64,000 nucleotides of DNA from assembly GCA_033439795.1 (NCBI GenBank), contig JAUTDP010000004.1, forward strand, positions 3,720,001 through 3,784,000. Direction: 5' to 3'. This document shows, piece by piece, positions 12,000 to 26,849 of this stretch. Made by a program: the position numbers and the translations under genes. The DNA is from Sordaria brevicollis (Eukaryota; Ascomycota; Sordariomycetes; Sordariales; Sordariaceae). The notes beneath the pieces are model-generated. The model was given only the letters and a program-made list of their open reading frames with translations. It was not told where the DNA came from and did not search any database. Each line of letters begins with the position of its first letter. Positions within the stretch are counted from its first letter, which is position 1.

Positions 12000-14800
12000 T
12001 TTAAATATTAATAAGGCGTATTTTTCGCTTATCCCTTTTATTATAATAAGCGGTAATTATTTCCTTTATTGTAGTAACTTTTTTAATAGCCTAATTAAAT
12101 CGGTACTTTAATTCTTTACATATTCGAATAATAATATAAATTAATTCCTCCCTTATTATTAATTTATTATTATTTTTTTAATTAATAACCCGCTATAAGG
12201 GTAAATCGAATTTAATAAAAATAATAGGATTATAATTATAAATTAATTAAAAGGGAATATAACCGTAATTACCCCGGATTATTATTCGGTTAATAAATAA
12301 AATATAAAGTAAGAATTTCTTTTAATTACGCCTTTTATTATCCGTTATCTTCGTAAATAAGGCGGCGATTATTATATACCCTTATTTATTATTCTTATTA
12401 GCTTTAAAGTTAAAGGGTATAATATATTCTTTACAGATCCCTAATTGAATTAAATATTTAATAATAGTTAATTGGAATTTAGAATTATTATTAACCAAAA
12501 CCGTTAAAAGATATCCCTATTTTAAAAAAATAGATTTAAAAAAGTACTTTACTTAAATAGATTTAATATTAAATAAGACGGTAGCTTTAATATAACCGGT
12601 CGTATTATCCTTAACCTTTAAAAAAGGAATCCTTTTTTTATCAACCTTTAAAAAATATTAAATATCCAAAATCTATTTATTAAAAGGGTGAGAATTGGGA
12701 TAAGATTATTAATAATTATCTTCGAAGCGTTTAGAATTAAATTACTAATATTAAGGGTAAAAGCGGATTAATTCTTCGATATTATTATATATACCCTTTT
12801 AATAGTAATATTTAATAATATAATAATATATTCCTTTATATCCTCGATATTTTATTTTATTATAATATTAGGTTATAATTAATTACTATTCTTCTTAAAT
12901 ATTAATAATCCGCTTAAGGAATTAAATAAAATTAATAGGCCGTAATTAAAGAATATTATTTTAAATTATATACTTTAGCGCGTTATTATAAAATTAGCGC
13001 CTTAAAACTATATTTTTTAAATAGGTAGGGATTTTTATAATTAGAAAGAATTTTACAATTTCTTCCGATTATTACGACTAATTACTATGTAAAATCGATT
13101 TAGGTAATTCTATAAGGGTGGTATAGATCTACGTGTTTACGAAATTGTTAATATCCTCTTTATACTCCTTTTCGTACAAATTAGAAGGTTTAAGGGGCTT
13201 ATAAAATAGTTTATTAATTATAAAATTCTTTAAATTAAAAATATATTTAATTTTAAAGTCGAAAAATTTAATTTAAATAATTTAATATATTAATAAAGCC
13301 TTTAGGACGTTATTAATAATACTATTAAATTAATATATAAGGATTATAACGTCGGTTTTAATAATAAAATATATTTTAAAGAAATATTTCCGTAAATATT
13401 TTAAAATATAAAAAAATCTTCGAAATTCTTTTTTAATAATATTATAGCGCTTTTTAACTTTTAACCAAATTTTGCTTTTAAATTTATACAAATATTTTTT
13501 ATTATCGAGGCCGATTTACTTTAAAATACCTCCCTAACTTTTAAAAGAAATATCGATTATTAAAATAATAATTTTATAATATTTATTATTATAAATAAGG
13601 GTTATAAAGATTAAAGCCGTAATAATTAAGTATTAAAGGTATTCTATTGCGAATCATTTATTCTTAATTTATTTAAACGCAATTCCCTTCTTTATTAAAA
13701 CGTAAAAAAGGATTATAATAATATTAAACCCGCGGATTTATACCCGGTAATAATTTATAATTCCTAAAAAGGAGTAGACCTTTTAAATACCGCTTCCCTT
13801 TTTCCTAGGAATCTCTTTATAATAAATCTATTCGTTAATTTTTCGGATTTTCTCCTCAATTAGGGCCTTTCTATTAAGTATATAAAAATATTTAATAAGA
13901 ATTATTTCCTTCTAGCATTATTATAATTTAATTATTATAATAATACTTTTAATAAGCTTAACGTTAATTAAAACCTTATTAATATTTATAAAATATTTTA
14001 AAATATATTTCTTAATCCCCTTTAAACCGATTTATTCTTCGTTATAAATTATTCGAAGCCTTTTAATATAAATATTATTAAAGTATAATTAATAAACGTT
14101 AGGAATTAAATCGTAGAATATCCTAATTATCGCCTTTATAAATTGAATAATTAAATTAATACTTCTTTAAAGTAGAATAATTATTTTGAAAAGGTTTAAA
14201 GGTATTAAAAAAGTAATAAGGTTATAGTTAGTTTTATTAAAAGGAATTTAATTATAATTAGAGAAAAAATTAAATAAAGATAGTATTTTATACCTTTTAA
14301 ACGCTTTATTAAATTCTTTATAATTTAGAAGTAAATTAATATTTTTTAAAATTATTTTATTAATCTACTAAGCGTTATTAATAAAACGTAGGCCGTTATT
14401 CTTTTTAATAATTAGAAATTAATTATTTCGGTAGGCAATATAATTTTCTTCGAAAATCCCCTTCCGTATTTTATCTTTTAATAAATTGTATATTTAATTA
14501 TAAAGGGTTTTAAATATCGGAATAAATTTTATTTATTAAATAGAATAAAATATAGTACGGATTTATTAAAGGGGAATAATATTTAAATTAAGCCTTTTAT
14601 ACTTATTAAAGTCCTATATAAGAATTTACTCCCTATTATAGAAAATATAAATAAATAATTTAAATTTTATTTCATTTAAAGTATCCTAAACCATTTTTAA
14701 AATAATTTAGAAGCGTTCTTCGGTAAAACGAAACCCTTTAATCAACTTTATAAAACGTAAAATAATATATTAATCTTATTTAGAGCCAAAATTTTTAAAT
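12000..14800 (-). pseudogene. Decayed gypsy pol (RT and integrase) of the 13.4-kb element
   Basis: Read through stops on the minus strand. RT-type motifs lie at about 14460-14390 (WFLIIKKN followed by a RFIN-type stretch) and continue to about 14090. An integrase core stretch lies at about 12520-12480 (GYPLTVLV then NNNS, where active copies have an acidic residue), then KEYIIPFNF. The order RT then integrase is that of gypsy elements. Aspartates changed to asparagine fit RIP of TG to TA on the coding strand. Confidence 0.72.
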
Positions 14801-17800
14801 AAAATAATAATCTACTCTTTAATTACTTTTAATCGCTTCGCCTTCTAATTAAAATCCCTTTTAAACCTAAAATTATTAAAAATTATATTATCGATTAGAT
14901 TAACCTTCTAAATTATTTATTTATATATAATATACGTTTAGAATATTATTTTTAATTTTCTTTTAAAATTAGGCTCTTCCTTTAATAAAAATCTCCTTTT
15001 TAAACCGAATTTCCGAATTAACGTAATTACCCCCCTTTATATCCGTTATAAAAATTATTTAAAAATCCGTACCGGGTTGTCCACACCCTTTTATATATTT
15101 TCCAATTCTTTTAGACTATCCTTTTTTCGCTATAATAATTCTAAAACCTATTTAGCCGCGGAATTTAATACGGGAATAATCCGCTTATTATCCTCTTTTA
15201 ATTATTTTAATATTCGTCTTTCCTTTTCCTTTACTTATTTCTACTATTCTTTCCTCTCTTCCCTTTCTTCTTTTACTACTACTTTTCTCTCTATTATTAT
15301 TACCGTAATTATAAGGGAAGTAAACCTTTTACCCACCTTTAAAAGCCCTTTTTATTAAATTATAAATCCTAATTAGCGCGGTACGGATTATTACCCCTTT
15401 AATCGTTATAATAACGAAAATTTTACCGTCCTTATAAATTAAATAAACGTTTATATTATAAAAGAATAATAAACCTAAAATAATATTATAATTAAATAAA
15501 GGTTATTCGGTAATAAAAAAATAAATTTCCTTTCTTTTATTAAATAAATATACCTTCTTACAAATCTCTTTAAAGAAACTTTTCTTCCCACTATTATTAT
15601 TAATATTAATAATCTAAGTAAATATATTTTATAATTTAAAACTATTAATTAACGCTTTATTAATAATATTATATTTAATACTATTATTTAATAGAATAAA
15701 TACTTTCTTACTTCCTTTTACGCTAATAAAAACGTAAAAGATTAATAATAATATTAAGCGTATAATTTCGTTCCTAATAAAAGAGGATTTATTAATTTAC
15801 TTCATTTAATTAATCGCTAGGGCTAAAATATTATAAATTAATAAAATTCGGATAGGAAGAGATTTAGCTTTCTATTAATCGGTAATATTTTATTAATCGA
15901 ATAAAGAAAAGAATTCATCCTTAAAAGAAGCCTCTATAAAATTAATAAAAAGATTATAAGCCGGATTAATAGCTATAATAAAATATATTTAAATTCCTTA
16001 TTAAATGGAAATAAAACGGTTAATTTTAAAACTATTATTAAGGGTAGTATTATTATAATATTTAAATTAAATTTTAGGAATCCCGTCCTTTATATAAAAT
16101 ATACTAAAAAGCTATTTAACTTAATTATAAATAACTTTAATAGTAATTAGGTTATCCTAAATAATATCCTTAATAATAATAATAATTTTAATATTTATAA
16201 ATTTAGCGGCTATAGGGTATTATTCTCGAAATTTAAAAATAATATCCCGGAAGATTAATTAATTAATACTTCCGTCCTTTTCGACTACGGGCGCCTTTTT
16301 AATTAATATTTTTATCAAAAGCGTTATTATTATTATAAACGTTATTTTACTAATACGGCTTTTATCCTTAAAAATTTAATTAGGCTATTTAAGTATAAAT
16401 TTATTAATTTTAGCGTTGGAAAATTAAATGAAGGGGGGCGTTATAATATAACCGGGTATAACTTCCTCCGTTTTAAATTTCTTTAATTCCCTAATAATAA
16501 TAATAATTATATTAAAAAGGGAATTAATTTACTCTTCGGCAAAATTGGTAATATCCTTAATTTTAAAGACTATAAATATTTAAATTTATAAATTAAAAGT
16601 ACCAATCCTTCGATAAAATTTAATTAAAAATTTATAAAATTTATTAAAAATATTAATAATAATATAATTAATAGCCTTAATATTAATTTTCCGAATAAAA
16701 ATTATATCTTATTATTTCTTCGCTATATTAGGGTCCCTAAAGAATTTAAAATAAAGGGTAAAATAAAGATTTATAACGATGCCCTTTTACTAAATATTTT
16801 TTTCCTATTTTTTAAAATTACTATAATTGGGATAATTTGGGTTTAAGGTAAATAATAAACGGATTACCTTTCTTAGGGCGCTTTAATTAATAATACGAAT
16901 ATATATTTCGTTAAGGAATAAATTAAAAGCATTTATAATATTACCTATATAAATAATAATACCTACGGATCTCTATTTATTAGGGGCAATCTACTATATA
17001 ATACTATAGGAATCGTCCCTATCCTTCTCTTTATAATTAAATAAATAATAACTTATTTTACTATAATAATAATATATTTAACGATAAAGTTCCCTCTTTC
17101 TTCTACCGTTAATATAATTTTTATTATAAGGGCGGGTTTAAATTAAATTAATTTGAAGATAATAAATTTAAATCGATTAAAATTAAAAGGGTATAGGAAG
17201 AGGCGGGATAGAAATATTAATAATCCGGTTATTTATTAAAAATTTATAAGCGATAATTAATTATTCGAAGGATTTAATCAATTTCTCTATTTAATTATCC
17301 TTAATCGTAATAAGAATTTCGGCGGTTTTAAAAATAGATTTAAGGATAGACTTTTTAATAAGCTTCTTATTAGCGCTTTAGGTAGATTCTTTATTAAAAA
17401 AACGAATCGCTTTACGTATAGGACGGTAAATACTAATCTCTTCCTTATTATTAAAATAGTCGTTAAATTTAACGTCGTTAAATTATTTAATAATTAAACC
17501 GTTTAATTTAATTAAAAATTCTATTTAATTTATATAATAGAATTCCTCTTTATATTTATTAAGGAAGGAAGTTATAGTCCACTTAATTTCGAAGTTAAAT
17601 TTTCGGTAGAAATTCTTAATAATATTAATATAAGCAAGGGATTAATTAATAGTAATTTAGCGAATTAATAGAACCGTATAAGTAAAAATAACGTTTATAA
17701 TAATATTATAATTATTAAGAACCCGTTTAAAATAAAAATATTTTAAAATAATAACTATATTTTTAATCTATTTAAAGTCTTTAACCTTATAAACTATTTT

Positions 17801-19014
17801 AAACCGTTTTATAAATTTAAATTAGGTATAAATTTTTTAAAATTTAAATTTATAAATCATACCTTTACTAATATCCTTAAACTCTCTTTTATATTATTAA
17901 AATTAAATAGAAATCTTCTATTCGTTATTACCGAATTCGTAAATCCTAACTTTTTTTTCAAATAGTTTAAAATATTTAATAATCTTATTTCTATTAAAAA
18001 GATTAGCGGGGGTAATATTATAAATAATATTATTAATTAAAATAATAATAGTAATATCGAAAATTATTTTAGTAAAAGGAATTTACTTAATAAAGAGGGA
18101 ATAAGAAAAGATAGACAATAAAATCGATAAAGAAAAGGAAAAAATAAAAGGAATATCTTTAAACGTAATAATAATATTTTTATTAAATATAATAAACGAT
18201 ACGGGTTTATAAATAATAAATAATAAATAAGAAGGAAAAGGGGTATTATACGTATAATTAAAATATTAATTATTATTCGTATCCTTCTTAAAGGAGGTAT
18301 AAATTTACGCCTCTTTATTAATAAACTTTCGATTTAAATATTATAATACTATTAATAGGTTTTTACCGCTCCCAAAATTTCGCGATAATTTTATTTCTAA
18401 GCTATCCGAAAAGTAGGTCTATTTAATAATACCTTCGCTAATAAACTTTACCTTTTTTAATAAAATTAAAAATTCCTTCGAAATATTAAAAAATCCTCGG
18501 ATTATTAGAAAGAAGAATCTTACGATAATTTTAACTAATTAGAGAGCGAATTCCGCGTATAAAATACGAATATTTAACGAACGGATAATTTATAATAAAG
18601 AATAGATTTAATCCCTTTAGTACTTTTTTAATAATTTTTATTCAAATTTATTAATAAATTCTTTATTTTCTAAATTTTTTACTTCTATTATTCCGATTTT
18701 CTTATAATTTTCAATCTTCTATATTTTCTTTTATTTTTTAATTTATTTTCTATTAATTAAAATTTCGTAATATTAAAGAAACGGAAATTCGTATATATCC
18801 GAAATTAAGGTTTCCTATAAATTTATTAAAAAATTCTTTTACCGTTAATACTAATTAGTACTTCGTTATTCAATTATCGGTATTTAAAATAATATTCCGG
18901 AGGCTACGGAAATAACCTTCGTATTTACGAAAAACCCCGGCCGAAGGTTTTTTGCGTCCGTATTAATTAGTTTAATTGGGAGTTTAAAATTTATTTCGTC
19001 CTTATTACTAAATT

Positions 19015-19485
19015 TAATTTAAATTAAAAACTATACTATAAAGGAAATAGAGCCTATATTATATATTTATAGCGAAGGATTAAATTAATTTAGGGATTTT
19101 TATTTAGGAAACGTAGATAGGGTTAATAATTTTCAATTTTATTATTATAGGAAGAAGAGTAAAAGTAAAATAAAATTTTACCCTTATTATCTTTTTTAAA
19201 TAGGAGTAAATTTATTGGTTAATTTTCTTAAAAGTCTTTAAAGGGGTTATTTAGTAACTTCGTAAAAAAGGTTCTTTAGGTGAAAAAAATGAAGTTATTA
19301 TTTTCTCTAATTCTCCCTCTTACTTTCCTTAATCGAAGGAGGGAGAAGCCTCCCCCTTTTATCCTTTTCTCAAGCACAGGCTCCGAATCTTCTAGAGGGA
19401 GGGAGGTATAGATCTGTACCTGCCCTACTATCTGTTATTTAAACAATTACTTATACATCTAAGTAGACAACAATTTCGCCCCACA
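19015..19485 (-). repeat. Right LTR (5' LTR) of the 13.4-kb gypsy element
   Basis: 471-bp partner of 6070-6540. The part from about 19370 to 19485 retains CA and TG (for example AAGCACAGGCTCCGAATC) and ends CCCCACA, while its first 300 bp are strongly C-to-T mutated relative to the left LTR. On the minus strand the LTR begins TGTGGGG. Confidence 0.88.
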
Positions 19486-20129
19486 TTAATATTATTTACG
19501 CCTTCTAATTAATTTCCTTCGAAACGTTAATTTATAAATTTTTCCGCCTCTTTAATAAGAGTAATTTCATCCCTTTTATTTATAAATGCCGTTATATTCT
19601 TTAATACGACCTTTATTTTAATTAATATAATAATTAACTTTACCCCCGCTTTTTATAATATTACCGGTATAATTATATAAATTATAACGAACATTATAAA
19701 TTTATTTAATATATTAATTACTAAAGCCCTTTCGATTTTTATTATTTTAATTACTTAATACGCTCCTAATATAAGGGTAATATTATCGTTCGCCCCTTTC
19801 GCGCCGATTATTTTCGAATCCGTTAGAAAGGTTATAAATTTTTTTAAAAGGCTTATAAATAATCCGCCCTTAAAAATAATTATAAGGAGGGCCCCTTTAA
19901 TTCTTCCGATTTCCTTAATTACGAATCTACCCCTTCCAGCCTTAATAATTCCGAATCCTAACCTTTTACCGATAATATTATAATATTTATCGAAATTTAA
20001 TTTAATAAGGCTTCCTCTTCCGAATCCTCCCTCTATTATTCTACCCGCTATAAAACGCTTTTATAGAAGGCCGTTGGTTTATAAATATAAATTAGCCTTC
20101 GCGCGATTTAAATACTTCGAAATTGCGTA

Positions 20130-23100
20130 TTTTTTAGATTAATATAGTACGGATTAAAAATACGTACTTTATGACCCTTTAAATTATTAATAAGGTTAGA
20201 GCGGATATAATTTTGGTTTAAGAATTTAAAATATAAATTATAAATAAAAAGATTAAATTACTTTAATACCCCGTCTTTATAACCTATATATTATATTAAA
20301 TTTAAATAAATAAAACGGTTATATACCTCCGCGTTGCAATTTATATTTATTAGGGATTATCGGCTACGTATTATACCGTTAGGGAAATAAAAGATTTCCT
20401 TTAAATTCGGGTAGAGGGTATTATTATTATTAATATTTATTAATAGTCGGGTAATTATTCCGTTTTTAAATAATTAATTAATTAACGTCCACCCCCGAAA
20501 ATTATTATTATAGGGGATTTTAATATTGAATATTATTTATAGTAATTAAGCGTAGAAACGTTAAAGGGTATAATAAAAATTATAATATATATCGAAGAAT
20601 ATAATTTAGATTTTTTAACCGAATTAAATATATTAATATATAATTTCGGGAATATAATTAATTTTATTTTTACGAATATTTTATTTAATTCTTCGCGCGT
20701 TACCTTTAAATAGGATTATAATTTTAATTATTAAATTATTTTTACTAACCTCCTAATTAATAAAATAGAGCCCCCGCATTATTATTTAACGTCAAAGAAT
20801 AACCCGGAGGCGATTAAATTATTCGGGGAGAATATTTCTTTCCTTTTCGGCTTCGTTTTTATATTCCTAACCGGGGATATAATAGAATAGGAATTTAATA
20901 ATTTCGTTAAAGCCTTATATTCGGTATTTAACGACGTTTTTTAGTTTATTAATAAGCCCGTTAAATTAGAGAAGAATATTAAATAGTAGAATAAAACTTA
21001 CGCCCGCGCTATATAATTTTTTTATAATTATTAATATAATAACCCCTTTCCCCGCCCTTAAAGGGTCGAAAAATTATATTAAAAATTTAAAAAGGTAATT
21101 TATAATACTAAGAAGGATTTTATTAATAACGTTATAAATTTAATTAAAGATAATAAAAATATTTTCTATATTATTATATAATATAAACCTAAGGATTAAT
21201 TAGAAGCCCCGCCCTTTATTATCGATAGGGTAACGTTTATTAAATTAGCCGAAAAAGCCGAAGCCTTACGTACAATTATTTTTAAAAGGAATAATAAGGC
21301 TAATAATTTAGAGACCGGGTAGGCCTTTACGGCCCTAATACATTAAATTTTTTAGGAAATTAACGTTTATATTAATAAAATTTATAAAATTCTTTATAAT
21401 ATTAGGAATATTTTACCTAAAATCGACAATATTATAATCCGTATATTAAAAATTATTTAGAAATTGATTAAAAAGCCTATATATTATTTATATTAAAGTT
21501 ACATTATTTTAAACTATTATTTTAAAATTTTCCGGAAAGCGGAGGTTATTATAATTCCGAAATTTAAAAGGGATAAAATAACGGTTAAAGGTTAGCGCCT
21601 AATCTCCCTCCTTTTTTATTTAAATAAAGGAATTAAATAATTAATCGGTCGGAGGATAATATAATTAACAATTAAATATAGAATATTTAACCCCTAATAA
21701 ACGGGCGCTTTACTTAAAAAATTTACTATTAATATCATTAACTTAATTATTTATAATATCGAAGATTTCTTAAAGAAGGGGTTATTCGCTATATTAATCG
21801 CCTTCGATATTAAAAGTATTTTCGACGCTATATTAATAAATTAATTAATCTTACGTTTAAAGCAATAAAATTAATTAATATACGTAATATAGTAGGTCGA
21901 ATCCTTTATATTAGAGAAGATAGTTAATATTTATTATTTTAGCGTTATAATATCAATAAAAAATTTAAAGTATAGATTCCCCCAAGGGTCCCTAATTTCG
22001 CTTATCCTTTATTTCTTTTATATCGAATTAATTTATTATTTTAATAAAGAGGTAAAGTATTTCGGTTATATTAATAATTATATAATTTTAATCTTTAGCC
22101 CTTTTTTAGAGGAAATTATCCGCTAAGTATAAGAAGAATTCGACCGTATAATCGAATAAGGTTCGTCTAACGCTATTAAATTTTCCTTAAAGAAAATAGA
22201 AATTTAATTCTTTTCGAAAAACCGCGCTTCCGCCCCCCTCCTTTTTATTTAATATATAGGAGTGGTCGTGGAAGTTTAGCCGGCTATATATTAATTTAGG
22301 ATTTAATTCTATAATAAATTTAATAAAAAGAATTATATCGAATATTAATTTACGTCGGCTAAATAAATTATATAACATATTAATAGGTTTAATAGGGTAT
22401 ATAAAGGTGCCCCGCTTAAATTTATAATTAAAGTTATAAAAATTATTATCTTTTTTAAAGCCCTCTTTAGCTTTAAAATTTAATAGCCCGATTATAAAAA
22501 GTATAATTAAATTTATAAGAACGGTAAATTTCCTTTAATTAATAACGGTTTAAATAATTAAGTTAAGAAGATTTAAACGGTTATTAACCTAATTATTAAA
22601 TTAGCGTTTCCGGTTTAATATATTATATACTCTACGATTTTTTATTACGAAGTTAACCTCTCCTTTATACCGCTTCTCTTCGAAATTGCCCGCCGCCGTT
22701 ACGCTATTCGCTTTTTATTTTTAAATTTAAATTACCCGCTAATTTAACGAACGGAATAAGATAAAAGAATATTACAAGGCCTTCTTAAGAGGCTTACGAC
22801 TTTGTAAATTATTTCCCGGCTTATTTTATTTACCTTCTAATTTAATTTTTAGGTCCTAATTTATAATAGGATAATGTATTTATTTCCCGCTATATTCTCT
22901 AAGAAGAAGGCTATTATAGAATTCGTAGACTAACTCCTCTAATTCTCCCTTTCGGAAGTAGTAATATATACCGATAAATTTATATTAATTAAGTAAATTG
23001 GTGCGGAAAATTATATTAAAGATTTAGAAGCGGATAACGAATTTAATAATAAAGTTATAAAGTTCGGTTATATCGTTTTTAAAGGAAAGAAAGAATTTTA

Positions 23101-23774
23101 TTATAATTTCGGTTATTTTAAATAAATAGAAGTTTTTAATATAAAAATAAAAGGGGTTAAATCTAGTTTTAAAGTAATTATAACGGCCTTCCCGCCTAAT
23201 TATATTAACTTTATTATAATTTATTTTAATAATATTTCGGTAATTCGAAGCTTCTACGGTACGCCCTCCCTATTATTATAATTAATATTTAAAAAGTTTC
23301 GACGTATAGTTTTATTTTATTATAATAGGGTAAAAGTAAAATAAGTCTTTAGGTATATAGGAATTATTAGTAATAAAATTACTAATAAATTAGTAAAATT
23401 TAAGGCTACCGAAAGCAAAGTAATTAATTTTAGAATAATTATATTAGCTTATTTTAAAGGTATAACTAAAGTAGAGGCGCGGCGGGATTTCTAAATATAA
23501 TAATTAGAGAATACCCTCCCTTCGTATTAAAATTTTAATTTTAAAGCCTTATTAAAATTTAATAAGGAATTCGAATTCGATTACGGTACTTTATATTATT
23601 TCTTAGTTATAAAGTTTAATTACGGCGATTTTAAAATATATTACGAATATTTCAAATATAAAAACGTTTTAATAAAATACTTTTATAATAAATAGAAGAC
23701 CCTTTACTATATTTTTTATTATTATAAAGGATACACTATATCCCCTTTCCCCTTTAGGGAAGTTATTATATTTA
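20130..23774 (+). pseudogene. Decayed LINE ORF2: endonuclease, reverse transcriptase, RNase H
   Basis: Plus-strand remnants in the order expected of Tad-clade LINEs. A start-like stretch lies at about 20130; an endonuclease core (GDFN-like codons) at about 20515; RT blocks at about 21590-21640 (LISLLFYL), 21790 (IAFDIKS, active form has acidic residues), 21980 (FPQGSLISLILYF) and 22061-22081 (FGYINNY, where the active box is YxDD). RNase H begins about 22965 (YTDK). A C-terminal zinc-knuckle-like region near 23600-23760 is cut by the gypsy insertion at 23780 and resumes at 31040. Catalytic Asp to Asn changes are RIP-type G-to-A. Confidence 0.78.
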
Positions 23775-23779
23775 AGAAC
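23775..23779. repeat. Left target-site duplication of the 7.26-kb gypsy element
   Basis: AGAAC immediately before the left LTR, identical to 31035-31039 immediately after the right LTR. A perfect 5-bp duplication is typical of Ty3/gypsy integration. Confidence 0.85.
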
Positions 23780-24086
23780 TATTATAGGGATAATTAATGT
23801 AAGGGTAGGTGGTAGATGTAGATATGTATAATTGTATAGAGGAAGAAAGAGGAAAAGGAAGAAAGTATACGTAAGAGGCCCGCCCTTTATAAGGCGCAAC
23901 GGGAACGCGCTAGTTACGCGCGGTTAAGTGACCCTAACCGTATAGGCGGTAAGTAGTAACGTAATGTCCCGTATAAGCGGGACTATTCTAAATATAATAA
24001 TATATTTTAGGAAGCGACTATTATACGAGTATAAATACGTAATAGTAATATATTAATTATATATAATTATAGTTAAATTTATAATA
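23780..24086 (-). repeat. Left LTR (3' LTR) of the 7.26-kb gypsy element
   Basis: 307 bp, gap-free partner of 30728-31034. It includes the conserved stretch GAAGCGACTA and a short region about 23890-23990 that escaped much of the RIP (GGTTAAGTGACCCTAACCG). Ends TA..TA, which fit RIP-mutated TG..CA. Confidence 0.88.
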
Positions 24087-26849
24087 TTACTTCCTTTTAA
24101 AAGAAATTATATAATTAATTATTATTATATAAAATAATTAAAATCCTTATTAAAAAAGTCTTTATAACCGCTATTTTTAAACGCGGTAACTTCCTCCTTT
24201 TACCGTACTCCTTTTATTATATTTTTATTTCTATTTCTAAGGCCTCCTCTAGCGCTATAATTGTATCCTCCTATACTTTTCCTATTTCCCGGGCTTCTTA
24301 TACTTTTTACTTCCTCCGCTTCCTTTTTTCTTCGAATTATTATAATAATATTAGGGTATTTAGGTTTTCTTTATAGAATCGGCGTATATATTTTAAATAT
24401 ATCGAAATATTATTTTTTAATTATTAATTAGGGGCGTAAAGGGGTATTTATATAACGTAGTATTTTTAAAAACGGCTTTCCTTCTTATAACCGTTAATTT
24501 TAATAAATTTTTATTCAATTTAGTCTTTATTATTGTTAATACGCTTTAAAATCCGATTATAATTCGTTCGTATATTTTTATTTAATTATAATTATCCTAA
24601 TAACCCATTATTTAATTAACGTTTAATTTTATTAACGTAAAAGGTAGGGCTATATTTTATATTATTAGGGAATTCGAACGTAATAGTATAAGTACTAGTA
24701 TTGGTAATTGTAAAAGGTTTTTCGAAAAGCGGTATTAATTTAATATAAGGGCGGTTAAAATCGAACTTAATAGTATCGAATAAAACCTAATTTCCCGGTT
24801 TATATATTAGGGCGTCCGATTATTAAATATTAACGTTATTTTTATAATATTATTAAACTTTTCGAACGTTCGTTATAATATAGTCGAATATTTTTTTAAA
24901 ACGATTAATAATTTTATAAATTTTATAATACTCCTTCTATTATATTATTAAAACTTTGGGGGGATAAAATACTATTAATTTAATATTTATACGGGGGTTA
25001 AAATTATAATTAATAAAGAAGGGGGAGACGTTAATTATTTTAGAAATTTAATTATTATTAACGAATTCCGCGAATAATAGTTAATCGACCTAATTATCTT
25101 ATATTTAAATAATATATATTTTTAAATACTGTTCTATTTTTACGTTAATATATTCGGTTTAATTATTCGTTATTAAATAAAAAGTAAAGGATAATTTTAA
25201 TATAATTTTTAACCGTATTAATAAAATACGTTAAAATATTAAAATAAATTAAATACCGTGGTTGGAAATAATAAAATCGAAGAGGCTATATAAATTATAT
25301 ACCCGCTTAATAAAACGTTCGGCCAATTCTTTAATAGTAAAAGTTTCGTAGGGGATATAATAATATATTTTAGTATAATAGTTAATTATTATAGTAATAT
25401 ATTTGAATTTTTAACCGCGGCGTAAATACGGGGTAAAAGGGGTAATATAATTAATGAAAATCTTTTTCTAAATAATAAAAAGGACGTTTAATAATTTTAA
25501 TAATTTATAGGGGGAGTAGTATAATAGTTTAGTTTTAGCGTATTAAAAGTATATTTTATAATAAATACGAACCGATTAGTATATTTTTAATTAAAAGTAT
25601 AAACGAAATAATAAATAGAAAGTTTTTTCGTAATTTAGGTAATTAATAGAGGGGGCGTTGTAAATATAGCGGATTAATTAGAATTAAGTTTTATATCTTT
25701 TAAATTAATGATAATAGCGCTATAGTAATAAGTTCGCCCTTATATTATTTAATATTCTATAAATATAGTCTTTATTATTTATTTTCGTACTTCTTTAAAT
25801 TAAGCGCGGCGTTCGGGGTCTTAAAAGTAAATTAAAAGGTTTATAAAGAAGATGGATTTTTTATAAAATTCGGTAATAAAATTATTTATAGACTTTTCGT
25901 TAAGGACTTTTAAATTATAAAGATAATATATATTTATATTAATTTCGGAGTCCGTTTCTATTTTTATATTATTTAATATTTAAGCCCTATTAATAAATAT
26001 ATTTTAATCGAAAAGTATTTTATTATAGGCGAATAAATATTCGTTTCCTTCGTAGAGAATATTTTCTAATTTATAATTAAAGGCATTAAATCGGATTTGA
26101 AAGGAATCTAATTAATATTTAATTATAAAGTTAAATTATAATAAAAATTAAAATTATTATATATATTAAAAAGAGAATTACTTATTAACGGTAAACGTTT
26201 TTAAAATTTTATAATCTATTAATACTTCGAAAAGCTATTACGCGCTTTCGAATTTTAACTTCTATTTTTCTAATACTTTAATAATAACGAATAATTCCTT
26301 ATTATAAATATTATAATTATTTTCGGCCGCTATATATTGTTAGTTAAAATAAATAATTAAGTGTAAAATACTTTCGTCGTTATATTATAAGAAAATACCG
26401 CCGTATATTTAATTAAAAGCGTTGGTTTCGACGATTATTTACTTAAATTAGTTGTAAATTCGTGGAATAGGACCCGTAGTAAATATTTTCTTAAAAGCGT
26501 TAAACGATTTTTAATACTATTTAATCTATATTTACGTTATTTTATTTATATTTTTCTTCGTAAATTCGTATAATAATTTTGCGATAATAAAAAAATATTT
26601 AATAAATCGTTAGTAAAAATTTGCAAAATTTAGGAAATATTAAAGGGAGCGTTTAGAGTTTGGAACCTTTTAAACGGTAATTATAATAATTTTTTCGGGG
26701 TTTATTTCGAAATTATTAGGAATAATAATTAAATTTAAGTATTTTATACGGGTAGTATAAAATTCGTATTTATCGACGTCGAATTAAAAATTTACTTTAA
26801 TTATATAGTTTAAAATTTCTATAATATAATAAACGTAATTTTCTTCGTT

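Larger units (their letters stand above)
6070..19485 (-). mobile_element. 13.4-kb Ty3/gypsy LTR retrotransposon, RIP-mutated
   Basis: Bounded by 471-bp direct LTRs with TG..CA ends and a shared flank TTAATAT. Orientation is minus: reverse-transcriptase remnants (around 14480-14090) and, downstream on that strand, integrase remnants (around 12640-12300) both read on the minus strand. RIP stop codons fill all frames. The element is unusually long, and about 4.4 kb (6541 to about 11000) beyond the integrase is not explained by gag-pol. Inserted in ORF1 of the Tad-type LINE. Confidence 0.8.

Noticed and set aside
15077..15358. 93-codon plus-strand open frame
   Set aside because: It lies inside the gypsy element, whose genes read on the other strand; Phe/Ser/Leu-rich composition is typical of C/T-rich RIP DNA.
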